The notes beneath the pieces were generated by a model, which did not search any database, was not told the origin of the DNA, and worked only from the letters and a program-made list of their open reading frames with translations. From Gemella haemolysans (GTDB lineage: Bacteria; Bacillota; Bacilli; Staphylococcales; Gemellaceae), in NCBI RefSeq assembly GCF_012273215.1, contig NZ_CP050965.1, positions 1,961,001 to 2,025,000 of the forward strand: a stretch of DNA of 64,000 nucleotides, written 5' to 3'. Of the stretch, positions 10,086 to 19,098 are shown one piece after another. Made by a program: the position numbers and the translations under genes. How positions within the stretch are numbered: the stretch's first letter is position 1; each line of letters begins with the position of its first letter.

Positions 10086-11108
10086 ATGGTAATAGGTTCT
10101 TTTATTGTATTCGTGGTATTTCTGTTGCTGTTCTTATCGGTTTTATACTTGGATAGAAGAAATCTATTTTTAGGAATATTTTTTATAGCGACAGGTTTAA
10201 GTTTTATTTTTTATATAATGACTCTTATTACTAATAATGCAACAGATAATAACTTTGTTTATAATTTAGGTGTAGTATTACTTGTTATTGCAATTGTGAT
10301 ATTCACACTATTACCAATTGCAGTAGTAATAATGTTTTTATACAATTCATTTATGCTTATTAAAAGAGAAGGTTTGAGAGTAGGTAACTTGCTGAGCCTA
10401 GCTACATTTTTCTTGCTTGTAGGTTATATAGTTTATTGGCCACGTGTTGCTACTTATACACGTGATAATATTGCGTTAAACACACTTTATGTTTATGTTA
10501 GTTTAGTAGTTTTATATTTCCTATGTATAGCAATGTCTTACTTGGTGTCCAGTGTTTTAAACTTCATTAATATCTTACCGAGAAAGATTGATTATGTAGT
10601 AGTCTTAGGTGCAGGATTGATTGGGGAGAGAGTAACTCCACTTCTTGCTAGTAGAATTAGAAAAGGGATAAAAGTTTATAAATCTAATCCTGGAAGTAAA
10701 CTAATTATGTCAGGAGGTCAAGGTCCTGATGAAGTAGTATCTGAAGCATTTGCGATGAAAAATTACGCTCTTGAGCAAGGTGTTGATGAAAAAGATATAA
10801 TTTTAGAAGATAAATCGACTTCTACAGAACAAAATATTATTTTTTCAAAGAAATTTATTCCAGCAGATAAAAGTTTTGCTGTGGTGACGAATTATTATCA
10901 CGTTTATCGAGCATTAGTTCAAGCAAGAACGCTAGGATTTAGATGTATTGGTTATGGATCACCAACAAAGTTCTATTTTTCACTGAATGCATTTATTAGA
11001 GAATTTATTGGATATCTATATTTCAAAAGAAAAACACACGCTATAGTCCTAGGTTTGTTAACATTCTTGTTTATAGCAGCTGTTTTATTTGTGGAGATAT
11101 ATTATTAG
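10086..11108 (+). CDS. YdcF/DUF218 (ElyC-SanA type) membrane protein
   Basis: 340 aa. The first ~165 residues contain five hydrophobic segments. A DUF218 domain follows from DYVVVLGAGLIGERVTPLL (about residue 170) through LIMSGGQGPDEVVSEAFAM and the EDKSTSTEQNI motif to about residue 305. A last membrane helix is at the C-terminus. DUF218 proteins such as E. coli ElyC and SanA affect cell-envelope integrity, but the enzymatic activity is unknown. The ATG at 10086 has an ideal AGAAGGAGG site. It is flanked by its own promoter and terminator, so it is monocistronic. Confidence 0.8.
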   Translation: MVIGSFIVFVVFLLLFLSVLYLDRRNLFLGIFFIATGLSFIFYIMTLITNNATDNNFVYNLGVVLLVIAIVIFTLLPIAVVIMFLYNSFMLIKREGLRVGNLLSLATFFLLVGYIVYWPRVATYTRDNIALNTLYVYVSLVVLYFLCIAMSYLVSSVLNFINILPRKIDYVVVLGAGLIGERVTPLLASRIRKGIKVYKSNPGSKLIMSGGQGPDEVVSEAFAMKNYALEQGVDEKDIILEDKSTSTEQNIIFSKKFIPADKSFAVVTNYYHVYRALVQARTLGFRCIGYGSPTKFYFSLNAFIREFIGYLYFKRKTHAIVLGLLTFLFIAAVLFVEIYY

Positions 11109-11137
11109 ATTAATTATCGTTAGAATTTAAGAGTATT

Positions 11138-11185
11138 GACTTAACAAAATTAGTTTTAAAATTGTTTTTGTTAAGTCTTTTTTTA
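11138..11185 (+). terminator. Terminator of the DUF218 gene
   Basis: 12-bp perfect stem GACTTAACAAAA (11138-11149) with TTTTGTTAAGTC (11166-11177), followed by a run of seven T. Confidence 0.85.
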
Positions 11186-11282
11186 TTTAATTGATGTTGG
11201 TAACTTTATAATTTACCACTCCTAATGATTTCTAAATATGATATAATTAATTGAAAAAGTATTTGTGGAAGGATGTAGTGGT

Positions 11283-11750
11283 GTGAAAGATCATTCTTAT
11301 TATATGGAGATGGCGCTAGAAGAAGCGCGGAGAGCGTATGCTAAAGGAGAAGTCCCAATTGGTGCTGTGTTGGTTGTTGATGGTGAGGTTATTGCGAAAG
11401 CTCACAACACTCGTGAGGAGCATCAACAGGCTTTGAATCATGCGGAGATGTTAGCTATAAAAGAAGCGTGTGAAAAACAAGGTTTTTGGAGATTGGATAA
11501 TAGTTATTTATATACTACGGTAGAGCCGTGCGTTATGTGCAGTGGAGCTATTGTCCAAGCTAGAGTTGAAAATGTTATTTATGGTGCAAGTGACCCTAAA
11601 TATGGGTGTTGTGGGAGTTGCATTGATTTAGTAGGCGAGAACAAGTTTAATCATCAGGCAGAAGTTATTTCAGGAGTGTTAGAAGAAGAGTGTTCGATGC
11701 TTATGAAAAACTTTTTTAAAGAACTTAGGGAAAAGAAAAAGAAACAATGA
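11283..11750 (+). CDS. tadA: tRNA-specific adenosine deaminase TadA
   Basis: Deaminates A34 of tRNA-Arg(ACG) to inosine, so that one tRNA reads CGU, CGC and CGA. The zinc-dependent deaminase motifs are present: HAE in NHAEMLAI (Zn ligand plus catalytic Glu) and PCVMC (two Zn ligands). GEVPIGAVLV is the family N-terminal block. The open frame begins at a GTG at 11265, but I choose the GTG at 11283, since GGAAGG at 11267-11272 is correctly spaced only for that one and the protein then starts like other TadAs. That gives 155 aa. An extended -10 TGATATAAT lies at 11239-11247. Confidence 0.9.
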   Translation: MKDHSYYMEMALEEARRAYAKGEVPIGAVLVVDGEVIAKAHNTREEHQQALNHAEMLAIKEACEKQGFWRLDNSYLYTTVEPCVMCSGAIVQARVENVIYGASDPKYGCCGSCIDLVGENKFNHQAEVISGVLEEECSMLMKNFFKELREKKKKQ

Positions 11751-12171
11751 TTTAATATATTAGGGTTAGTCCAAAGATCTTAAATTTTATAAAAGTTTAT
11801 ATGAAATCACATAGGTGCAATAGATTATAGATATGTGAATTCGTTTTGTAGAAGCTTTTTAGATATCTAATAAGTTTCGCGATGATAACTCGGTAAAATC
11901 GATTTTTCTGAAATTATGATTTTTGAGTCTCTTCCATATAAAATAATAAAAAATATTAATATATAAATATAATGACGATAAAAACATTTTATTAGGAGAT
12001 GTCGTCATTTTTTATTTTAAAATAGTGGGATGGAATCGGTAATTACTTAATAAAAATAAACTTTAGAAAGAAACTGAAAAAGATGAAATTTTCTAATATT
12101 TAAGTCGTTTTTTGCTACCATTCTTAAATGAAATTTGATACAATTAACTTAGAAAGTATAGAGGCGTTTTA
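11751..12171. other. Intergenic region with one terminator-like hairpin
   Basis: AT-rich. The only structure I can support is AATGACGA (11971-11978) with TCGTCATT (12002-12009), followed by a T-run, a possible terminator. I looked for a small cytoplasmic (SRP) RNA, often found near tadA and dnaX in Firmicutes, and saw no matching GGAAG-type apical motif. Confidence 0.5.
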
Positions 12172-12987
12172 ATGAAAATAGAAAATGTAATAAAAAAGTT
12201 TAATCAAGAGGAAATATACCTTTGTCCAAAGTGTTTATCAGAATCTCACATAGAGGGTATCAGTCTTGTTTGTAATGAAAATCATCGTTATGATTTTTCA
12301 AAAAAAGGCTATATTCATCTGATAAATAATTATAAACCGACGAAATACAGTGAGGATTTATTTAAAGCTCGTAGCGAAGTCTTTAGTAATGGTTTTTATG
12401 AAAATGTATTAAAGAATATTCAAAATTTAATTGAAAAGTATGCTAAAGATGTTGTGTTGGATATTGGTTGTGGAGAAGGATATTATATTAAGAAATTAAA
12501 AACAGTATTTCTTGAGAAATATTTCTATGGTTTGGATAATAGTAAAGATGCGATAGAGTTAGCTGTTAGAGAGGATAAATTGAATCCTTATATGGTGGCT
12601 AACTTAGCTAATCTTCCGTTTAAAGATGGAAGTGTCTCGTGCATCCTTAACATATTAACCCCTGCTAATTATGAGGAGTTTTTTAGGGTGTTAGGCGACG
12701 AAGGGTATTTGATAAAGGTTATTCCAAACGCAAAATACTTAAGAGAGATTAGAGAGTTGATCGGGGGGAAGGAATATACTAATAGCGATACTGTAAAATT
12801 GATTGAGGAAAATTGTACCATCGTAGAAAGATTAACTGTAAATGATACATTCCAATTGACTAAGGAACAAGCTGCAAGTTTTCTGAAGATGACACCTTTA
12901 ACATTTTCTAAAGAAATTACAGATTCGGATATTAATAGATTAAAAGAAATCACGATAGATTTAGAACTTTTAGTTTGTAAGAAGTAG
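12172..12987 (+). CDS. rlmA: 23S rRNA (guanine-N1)-methyltransferase, RlmA family
   Basis: Uses S-adenosylmethionine to methylate a guanine in hairpin 35 of 23S rRNA (G745 for RlmA-I; G748 for the Gram-positive RlmA-II form, which influences macrolide and telithromycin binding). The N-terminal zinc finger is visible as CPKC, then C and H in SLVCNENHRYDFSKKGYIHL (residues 18-50). The SAM-binding motif I is VVLDIGCGEGYY near residue 95. The length of 271 aa fits the family. RlmA-II is the expected subtype in a Gram-positive, but the sequence alone does not let me separate the two. The start ATG follows AGAGGCG. Confidence 0.85.
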   Translation: MKIENVIKKFNQEEIYLCPKCLSESHIEGISLVCNENHRYDFSKKGYIHLINNYKPTKYSEDLFKARSEVFSNGFYENVLKNIQNLIEKYAKDVVLDIGCGEGYYIKKLKTVFLEKYFYGLDNSKDAIELAVREDKLNPYMVANLANLPFKDGSVSCILNILTPANYEEFFRVLGDEGYLIKVIPNAKYLREIRELIGGKEYTNSDTVKLIEENCTIVERLTVNDTFQLTKEQAASFLKMTPLTFSKEITDSDINRLKEITIDLELLVCKK

Positions 12988-13041
12988 TATATATAGAAAG
13001 TACGAAGTACATTAAAAGGAAATTATGAAGGAGGATAGAGT

Positions 13042-13323
13042 ATGAATATTGAAAAATATAATCAAGTTGTTGAAGTGAAAAAATATGTTAAAAAACCATG
13101 GACAACAAGTTGTCTTGATTTTTCTATAAAGGATGAAAATACATATCTTATGAGAGAAGCTAGCATTCGTCAGACAAATTATTATTTATGTAAAAAAGAT
13201 GACAAAGTATATCTAGTGGATAGTGATAACCATAAAGATGAAATAAGCTGGGTGAACCTAGATAAATTTGTTGAAATAGAAGAAGGTGATGCAACCTATA
13301 GAAGGTATAGGGTATTAAAGTAA
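13042..13323 (+). CDS. Small protein of unknown function
   Basis: 93 aa with a good GAAGGAGG site 7 bp upstream, so translation is likely. It is hydrophilic, with no signal peptide or membrane segment, and has several Tyr/Lys/Asp-rich short strands (TYLMREASIRQTNYYLCKKD, KVYLVDSDN) that suggest a small beta-rich domain. I do not recognise the family. It sits between the rRNA methyltransferase and coiA, in the same direction, with 54 and 70 bp gaps, and could be co-transcribed with either. Confidence 0.65.
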   Translation: MNIEKYNQVVEVKKYVKKPWTTSCLDFSIKDENTYLMREASIRQTNYYLCKKDDKVYLVDSDNHKDEISWVNLDKFVEIEEGDATYRRYRVLK

Positions 13324-13393
13324 ATTGATAATTGAATAAGTAGACGTTAGTTATAGTTTGTAAGTGTAGTACAGAAAAAAGAGGAGAAACATT

Positions 13394-14440
13394 ATGTACG
13401 TGGCATACGATAGTAAGGATGAAGTTTTTAATGCATTGGATAAAGATATAGAAAAAAATAGAGAGTATCATTGTCCTATATGTGGGGGAAGAGTAATTTT
13501 TAAAAAGGGAGTAAAGATACAGTCGCATTTTGCACATGCTAAAAATTGTTCATGCGAGTTTGAGACTTATAAAAAAGAGAGTAATGAACACCTTGAAGCG
13601 AAGAAGAATCTTTATGAACATTTTAGAAAAAGATATCGTAATGTGGAAGTCGAACATATTTTTAAAACAGGGGAAAACGATATTCAGATAGCGGATGTAT
13701 TTATTAAAGATAACAGTATAGCTTTTGAATATCAAAGATCAGTTATTCCTTTTGAACTTATTAAGGCGAGAACGAGAGGATATATGAAAGCTGGATTAAA
13801 ATTAATCTGGTTAATTGATACAAACAAATTTATAAAAGAATTGAAGAGTTATGATGGTATAAGTTATATTAGATATGCGCCATTCGTGGATAATTTTTTA
13901 AATTATTATCAAGGAAAGGTATTCTTTTACGGTTGGGATAATATAAATAAAAAATTTGAATTTTACCAAATTTGGGCTCATAATTTGAAAAAACGAAATG
14001 CTGTTTGTATAAAAACTAGTTTGAGCATTGATGAGTTTGATGTACCACTTGATTTGAAACTGCTGGATAAAGATTTAACGTCTAAGTTATATCCAGAAGA
14101 TGTTGAAAACTATGTCTACGAACAAATAAAATATGATAAAACTGTAAAAAATAAAGTTTTGAGTATGTTTTATAATCAACATATAGAGTTGAATAATATA
14201 CCTGAAGTAATAGGTGTGAATATGTTGGAACAAGTTCTTATTAGAACTCCACTTGTCTACTGGCAAGGGTTGATGTACAGATTTTATAAAGAAGGTAAGA
14301 GTTATTCTGATCTTATAAGAATAATGAGTAATATTATAGAGTTTAAAGATAGTATATATATTAACAATGTTCAACAAGGGGAGATTTTTTTAAAAGTATT
14401 TAAAGCATACTATGCTTTATTAGTTGAAAATGAAAAGTAA
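13394..14440 (+). CDS. coiA: Competence protein CoiA-like
   Basis: 348 aa. The N-terminus has a CoiA-type zinc-binding region (HCPICGGRVIFKKG, SHFAHAKNCSCEF). It is followed by a nuclease-like core with conserved acidic residues in ENDIQIADVFIKDN and the EYQRS motif (about residues 90-118), as in restriction-endonuclease-fold proteins. CoiA is required for natural transformation in streptococci, downstream of DNA uptake. The next gene, 12 bp on, is dprA, which supports a competence role. The ATG follows AAGAGGAG. I did not find a clear cin-box upstream. Confidence 0.85.
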   Translation: MYVAYDSKDEVFNALDKDIEKNREYHCPICGGRVIFKKGVKIQSHFAHAKNCSCEFETYKKESNEHLEAKKNLYEHFRKRYRNVEVEHIFKTGENDIQIADVFIKDNSIAFEYQRSVIPFELIKARTRGYMKAGLKLIWLIDTNKFIKELKSYDGISYIRYAPFVDNFLNYYQGKVFFYGWDNINKKFEFYQIWAHNLKKRNAVCIKTSLSIDEFDVPLDLKLLDKDLTSKLYPEDVENYVYEQIKYDKTVKNKVLSMFYNQHIELNNIPEVIGVNMLEQVLIRTPLVYWQGLMYRFYKEGKSYSDLIRIMSNIIEFKDSIYINNVQQGEIFLKVFKAYYALLVENEK

Positions 14441-14452
14441 GAGGATAAAACT

Positions 14453-15343
14453 ATGGGGGAGTATAAAGGTAGTTTTACAGAAAAAGAAAAAAAGGTATTA
14501 CTTTCGTTAATAGCGATTGAGAGAATTACAACACTCAAGTTGCATAAAATTTTCAAGGATTTAAATAGTATAGAAAAAATTCTCGAATTATCTATACCAG
14601 AGTTAGCTGTATATTTTGGTGATAATGCTGAGGAGGTTTATACTAAGCTACATAATAATATGGAGTTTGATTTTGAGGGTTATTTTGAGTTTTATAATGT
14701 AAAGTATATGTTTTGTGATGATATTTATTATCCGAAAGAATTATTTAGGATCTATGATTATCCATTTGTTATATTTTACAGGGGAAATAAAGATTTGCTT
14801 CTATTTAGAAGGAAAATATCTATAGTAGGAAGTAGAAATAATACCTCGTATTCAAAAGATGCCTTAGAAAGTATAGTGCCATATTTGACTATGAATAATT
14901 TTGTTATAGTTAGTGGCCTTGCGATTGGTGTCGATAGTCTTGCTCATGAGGGCGCTCTAAAAAGTAAGGGGTACACCATCGGTGTAATAGCTCATGGGCA
15001 TAATATAATTTATCCGGAAAAAAGTTATAAACTTTATAAGGAGTTAGAACGAAACCATCTTATTATATCTGAGTATTTTCCAACTTCACCTATAAGAAAA
15101 TATAAATTTTTAGAAAGGAATAGGATTGTTGCTGGTCTTTCTAGTGCATTATTAGTAACGGAAGCGGCAAGAAGAAGTGGAACACAAAGGACGGTGGATT
15201 TTGCTTTGGATGTAGGCTCTGATGTATTCTGCCTGCCGGGGAAATTTGACGATAAGATGAGTTATGCAATGAATGAATACATTAAAGAGGGGGCGATACT
15301 TGTAAATAAATTAGAGGATTTTGGTAATGAATTAGGATTTTAG
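14453..15343 (+). CDS. dprA: DNA-processing protein DprA
   Basis: Binds incoming single-stranded DNA during natural transformation and loads RecA. The 296 aa contain the extended Rossmann fold with ISIVGSRNNTSYSKDAL (about residues 122-138), VSGLAIGVDSLAHEGAL, the GVIAHGHNIIYPEKS segment and the RSGTQRTVDFALDVG...CLPGKF block near residue 235. The C-terminal winged helix of longer DprAs is absent, as in streptococcal forms. It is in an operon with coiA (12-bp gap) and the next unknown gene (26-bp gap). The start has AGAGGA upstream. Confidence 0.93.
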   Translation: MGEYKGSFTEKEKKVLLSLIAIERITTLKLHKIFKDLNSIEKILELSIPELAVYFGDNAEEVYTKLHNNMEFDFEGYFEFYNVKYMFCDDIYYPKELFRIYDYPFVIFYRGNKDLLLFRRKISIVGSRNNTSYSKDALESIVPYLTMNNFVIVSGLAIGVDSLAHEGALKSKGYTIGVIAHGHNIIYPEKSYKLYKELERNHLIISEYFPTSPIRKYKFLERNRIVAGLSSALLVTEAARRSGTQRTVDFALDVGSDVFCLPGKFDDKMSYAMNEYIKEGAILVNKLEDFGNELGF

Positions 15344-15369
15344 TGTAGATATTTGAGAGGATGATTAAT

Positions 15370-16044
15370 ATGACAGATATCTTATTTATTAATCCACTAG
15401 GTTGGGATAGATGTATTTGGGCGAGAGTCTTAGAAAATATGCCAGACCAAACCTTTGATTTTATTGAATTTACCGAAGAGAGTTTTAAATCTATATCAAA
15501 AAAAGAAATTGAGAAGGTACTATTAAATAAAATGACAAAAGTAAGAAGAGGGGGCTTTATAGTTGCTGCTTCTTATGGTACGGTCGTTTTACTTAACGGT
15601 TTAGAGATTTTTAGTGAATACCTTGATGGTGTTAATTTGATTATCATCGAGGGCTTAGAACCTATACCTCCTGAATCGGTGTTAAAAACATATTTTGAAC
15701 CAGAGATAAAGTTCACTGGTAAAGAAGAATATCTATCAAAGACACTTAGTGTAGAAGAGATGCAAGATGAGTTTTTAGTGGAATTAATTCTAAGAAAACT
15801 CAAAAAAGAAGGTAGTGAATATATGGTAAGGCCGAACTCGCAAATAGAGTATAATTATTTATCTTTATATGCGGGGGTAGATAATTTAGAACTATTAAAA
15901 AGAAGTAGAAATATATTTAATAAACTTTCAGTTTTTTCTTACTTCAAGTTAGTAGGGATGAATTATACACAAATAGAGGAGTCGGATCATCTTCTTATGG
16001 TTACTAAACCGCAGATGATCTTGGATATATTATTAGGGAAATAG
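15370..16044 (+). CDS. Alpha/beta-hydrolase-like protein, unknown role, in the dprA operon
   Basis: 224 aa. A possible nucleophile elbow AASYG (A-x-S-x-G form) lies near residue 65, after a beta-strand GGFIVAAS. A late ESDHLLMVTKP segment near the C-terminus resembles the catalytic-His region of alpha/beta hydrolases. The nucleophile motif is atypical, so activity is uncertain. The frame opens at an ATG at 15361, but the GAGAGG site abuts that codon; the ATG at 15370 is properly spaced, so I use it. The gene lies 26 bp after dprA and is probably co-transcribed. I cannot name the family with confidence. Confidence 0.65.
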   Translation: MTDILFINPLGWDRCIWARVLENMPDQTFDFIEFTEESFKSISKKEIEKVLLNKMTKVRRGGFIVAASYGTVVLLNGLEIFSEYLDGVNLIIIEGLEPIPPESVLKTYFEPEIKFTGKEEYLSKTLSVEEMQDEFLVELILRKLKKEGSEYMVRPNSQIEYNYLSLYAGVDNLELLKRSRNIFNKLSVFSYFKLVGMNYTQIEESDHLLMVTKPQMILDILLGK

Positions 16045-16127
16045 AGAATAATGACATATTTTATAATGGAAAGTTTATTAATGTGTAAGAGGAACACATT
16101 ATTTAGATATAAAATAATTATATAAGG

Positions 16128-16170
16128 CAAGTAGCTGATTGAAATATTATTGGCTACTTGTTATTATAGA
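16128..16170 (+). terminator. Probable terminator of the coiA-dprA operon
   Basis: 8-bp stem CAAGTAGC (16128-16135) with GCTACTTG (16153-16160), followed by TTATTATA. The T-tract is weak. Confidence 0.5.
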
Positions 16171-16203
16171 TAGATAAAGTATTTAATTAGGAGGAGTATT
16201 ATA

Positions 16204-17385
16204 TTGAGGAAAGTATTAGTATATTTATTAGGGGTGCTGAGTATTTGCGGTATTATTTTTTCGTGTATTTACTTTTTAACGACATCGGATAAAGAAGGGG
16301 GGACTCAAAAAAAGGAAAGTGACTCGAGTGTGAAAACTGCGCGAGTGGTAGCTAATGGGGATATTCTTATTCATGATGCACTTTATTATACTGCTAAAAA
16401 GGAAGATGGAAGTTATGATTTCAATCCATTCTTTGAATATGTTAAGCCTTGGATTGAAGGTGCTGATCTGGCGATAGGGGATTTCGAAGGTACTATTAGT
16501 GACCGTTCTCCATTAGGGGGATATCCGTTGTTTAATGCTCCTGTTCAAATTGCAGATACAATGAAAGAAGTAGGGTATGATGTTGTTGATTTAGCTCATA
16601 ACCATATATTGGATACAGGTTTGTATGGGTTGAAGTATACGGATAAAGTTTTTAAAGATAGAGGTCTTGATACTGTTGGAGTTCACGCTGATAAAAAGCG
16701 TTCGGAAGATAGAATTCTTATTAAGGAAGTTAACGGAATTAAAATAGCGATTTTAGCCTATGCTTATGGTTATAATGGAATGGATGCTAATTTAACTGCG
16801 GAGGATAGAAATAACTATTTATCAGATCTTGATGAAGAGAAGATGAAAGAAGAAATCCAAAGAGCTGAGAAAGAAGCGGATGTTACAGTAGTGATGCCTC
16901 AGAAGGGGGTCGAGTATAAGTTAGAACCTACAGAAGAACAAAAAGCTCTTTATCATAAAATGATAGAATGGGGTGCGGATGTAGTATTCGGAGGACATCC
17001 TCATGTTATAGAGCCTGCTGAGACTATAGAAAAAGATGGAGATAAGAAATTCATAATATACTCTATGGGGAACTTCGTTTCAAACCAACGTATGGAAAGA
17101 ATGGAAAACAAATGGCCTGAGAGAGGTTTATTGATGGATGTTATATTTGAAAAATCAAAAGATAAAACAACTGTTAAAACTGTGAAAGCTCATCCAACAC
17201 TAGTTTATTCTAAACTAAATGGTAGAAATATAAATGGAGCTCCGTTGTATGACTATAAAATTATGGTATTAGAAGATTTCATTAACGGTGGAAAACTTAG
17301 AGATCAGCTTGATGACAAAATGAAGGAAAAAGTAGATATCTCATATAAGGAAATAACAGAACACGTTAATTTAAAATGGGAATAG
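16204..17385 (+). CDS. CapA-type (PGA_cap) metallophosphatase-fold protein
   Basis: 393 aa with an N-terminal membrane anchor (residues 3-27). The C in IIFSC could serve as a lipobox Cys, but the motif is poor. The CapA domain is clear: VANGDILIHDALYY, GDFEGTISD, VDLAHNHILDTG, VVFGGHPHVIEPAE and IIYSMGNFVSNQ, which supply the Asp/Asn/His residues typical of the metal site. Members include CapA of the Bacillus poly-gamma-glutamate capsule system, but many are orphans. No capB or capC is present here, so a capsule role is not supported. The start is a TTG at 16204 after a strong AGGAGGAG site. Confidence 0.85.
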   Translation: MRKVLVYLLGVLSICGIIFSCIYFLTTSDKEGGTQKKESDSSVKTARVVANGDILIHDALYYTAKKEDGSYDFNPFFEYVKPWIEGADLAIGDFEGTISDRSPLGGYPLFNAPVQIADTMKEVGYDVVDLAHNHILDTGLYGLKYTDKVFKDRGLDTVGVHADKKRSEDRILIKEVNGIKIAILAYAYGYNGMDANLTAEDRNNYLSDLDEEKMKEEIQRAEKEADVTVVMPQKGVEYKLEPTEEQKALYHKMIEWGADVVFGGHPHVIEPAETIEKDGDKKFIIYSMGNFVSNQRMERMENKWPERGLLMDVIFEKSKDKTTVKTVKAHPTLVYSKLNGRNINGAPLYDYKIMVLEDFINGGKLRDQLDDKMKEKVDISYKEITEHVNLKWE

Positions 17386-17513
17386 AATGCTATACGGAGC
17401 GTGTAGCAAATAACGATTTTTATAAATTATTTCTGCTAGAGCCTTTTGTTTGATAATAATTCTCAAGTATAGTAAAATTATTGAGTTAATTACTTGAAGA
17501 AGGAGGAAATCTA

Positions 17514-18164
17514 GTGAGGAAATTTTTTGGTACTCTATTAGGTAAGAAAAGGCCAGAGTTTTTTGAAGTGATAAAAGGAAGAAAATCAGTTAAGTATTTT
17601 GATCCGAATGTCAAAATTAAACGTGAAGAAATAATAGAAATGTTGAATGAAGCTAATCTTGCTCCATCATCATGCAATTTACAACCTTGGAGATACATTG
17701 TTGTAGATACACCAGAAGGAAAAGAAAAATTAGGAAGTGCTAATTATAATAAAATTCAAAATGATACATCAGCTGCTATGATTATAGTCTTAGGTGATTT
17801 AAATCACTATAGTAAATTTGACGAAATTTATGGAGAAGCTGTCGAAAAAGGTTATATGACTGAAGAGGTAAAAGATGGTTTTGAAAAAGGAATGGGACCT
17901 CAATTAGAAAACTTGCCAATTGATAAAAATAGAGAAGGTGTATATTTTGATTGTGGATTGTGGACTATGCAGTTCGCAAACATTGCTTATGCTAAAGGAT
18001 ACGACACTAATATTATTGGCGGATTTATTAGAGAAAAAGTAGCTGAATTATTTGAATTAGAAGAAAACTTGATTCCTGTGATGTTTATAGCTCTAGGTAA
18101 AAAAGAAAAAGATGCAAGACCAACTGTAAGGATGAAGGCAGAGAATCTTGTAAGATTTGAATAA
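17514..18164 (+). CDS. Nitroreductase-family FMN oxidoreductase
   Basis: 216 aa. The FMN-binding start of the family is visible in IKGRKSVKYFDPNVKI, with the Arg-Ser pair contacting FMN phosphate, followed by LAPSSCNLQPWRYIVV (about residues 48-63). The C-terminal part has the IIGGFIREKVAELFEL and FIALGKK segments. Members reduce nitro compounds, quinones or flavins with NAD(P)H; the physiological substrate cannot be told from sequence. The GTG start at 17514 follows GAAGGAGG. It appears monocistronic, with a terminator at 18235. Confidence 0.85.
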   Translation: MRKFFGTLLGKKRPEFFEVIKGRKSVKYFDPNVKIKREEIIEMLNEANLAPSSCNLQPWRYIVVDTPEGKEKLGSANYNKIQNDTSAAMIIVLGDLNHYSKFDEIYGEAVEKGYMTEEVKDGFEKGMGPQLENLPIDKNREGVYFDCGLWTMQFANIAYAKGYDTNIIGGFIREKVAELFELEENLIPVMFIALGKKEKDARPTVRMKAENLVRFE

Positions 18165-18234
18165 TAGTTTTTAACTGAAGCAACTAATGTTTGGTGTGCT
18201 AAAGTTAAACTTAGATAAATAAAAATATACAGAA

Positions 18235-18281
18235 AGAGTGCTTAATCATAATTATTTGTGGTTATGGTGCTCTTTTTGTCC
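18235..18281 (+). terminator. Terminator of the nitroreductase gene
   Basis: AGAGTGC pairs with GTGCTCT (two wobbles) around an AT-rich loop, followed by a TTTTT run. Confidence 0.6.
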
Positions 18282-18354
18282 AAATTACTTTGAATTTTGT
18301 TAGTTACATTATAAAATAGTAAATATATGTATAAATAATAAAAGGAGAAATAAA

Positions 18355-19020
18355 GTGGAAAAACTAGAGGCGGTTATTTTTGATTTTGATGGAACGATAG
18401 TAGATACAGAGAAAGTTTACTATGAAAATATGCGTGATTTAACAAAAGAAGTGTTAAATGAAAAATTAGATAAGATGGACTATATAAAAAACGTTTCTGG
18501 AACGAATGAAGAAACGAGTAGAAAATATTATAATGATACATATGGTATGTCTAGTGAAGATTATGATAAATTCGAAGCAGAGATTACAAAGCGTATACTA
18601 GATAATTATCATAATGCACCAGTGCTACCAGGAATTGCTGAGGTGATGGAGTATCTATATAATCATGGAATAAAGATGGCTGTTGCTTCAAATGGAAAGA
18701 GAGAACATATTGAGACAGGACTTCGAAGAAAGGGTTTTGAGAAATATATTTCAGCAATTGCAACAAAAGAAGAAGTAAAGAATCCTAAACCTGCACCAGA
18801 TATTTATTTACTAGCGGCAAAAAAACTAGGTGCGGATATTAATAATACAATTGCAGTTGAAGATTCACGACCGGGAGCGTTAGGAGCTGCTGCTTCAGGT
18901 GCAACGTTAATACTTCAGACAAATGATATTACTAAATATATGGATTTCACAGGTGTGAGCTATAAGTATAAAGATGTAGATTTAGTAGAAACAGTTAGAA
19001 GTATAGTCAAGAAAAAATAG
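18355..19020 (+). CDS. HAD-superfamily hydrolase, beta-phosphoglucomutase-like
   Basis: 221 aa. Motif I is VIFDFDGTIVDTE (nucleophile Asp and acid/base Asp, residues 8-20) and motif II is AVASNGK. The motif III Lys is in VKNPKPAPDIYLLAAKKL and motif IV is AVEDSRPGALGAAASG. A helical cap lies between motifs I and II, which places it in subclass I with beta-phosphoglucomutase and phosphoglycolate phosphatases. The substrate is not predictable; many such enzymes remove sugar phosphates. The GTG start follows AAAGGAGAAA. It lies between the nitroreductase and OsmC-like genes. Confidence 0.85.
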   Translation: MEKLEAVIFDFDGTIVDTEKVYYENMRDLTKEVLNEKLDKMDYIKNVSGTNEETSRKYYNDTYGMSSEDYDKFEAEITKRILDNYHNAPVLPGIAEVMEYLYNHGIKMAVASNGKREHIETGLRRKGFEKYISAIATKEEVKNPKPAPDIYLLAAKKLGADINNTIAVEDSRPGALGAAASGATLILQTNDITKYMDFTGVSYKYKDVDLVETVRSIVKKK

Positions 19021-19098
19021 TGTACAAATATTTAGTGTAAGAGTATAATAAACTTATTAAGAATAATCTTAAAATCATATATACAAAGGGAGACTGTT

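Noticed and set aside
11751-12171. Small cytoplasmic (SRP) RNA next to tadA
   Set aside because: Expected from gene order in some Firmicutes, but the conserved apical GGAAG-type motif and its stem are not present.
13000-13012. GTACGAAGTAC as a competence cin-box before coiA
   Set aside because: It matches TACGAA but lacks the remainder of the box, and it lies before the small unknown gene rather than coiA. It is too weak to call.
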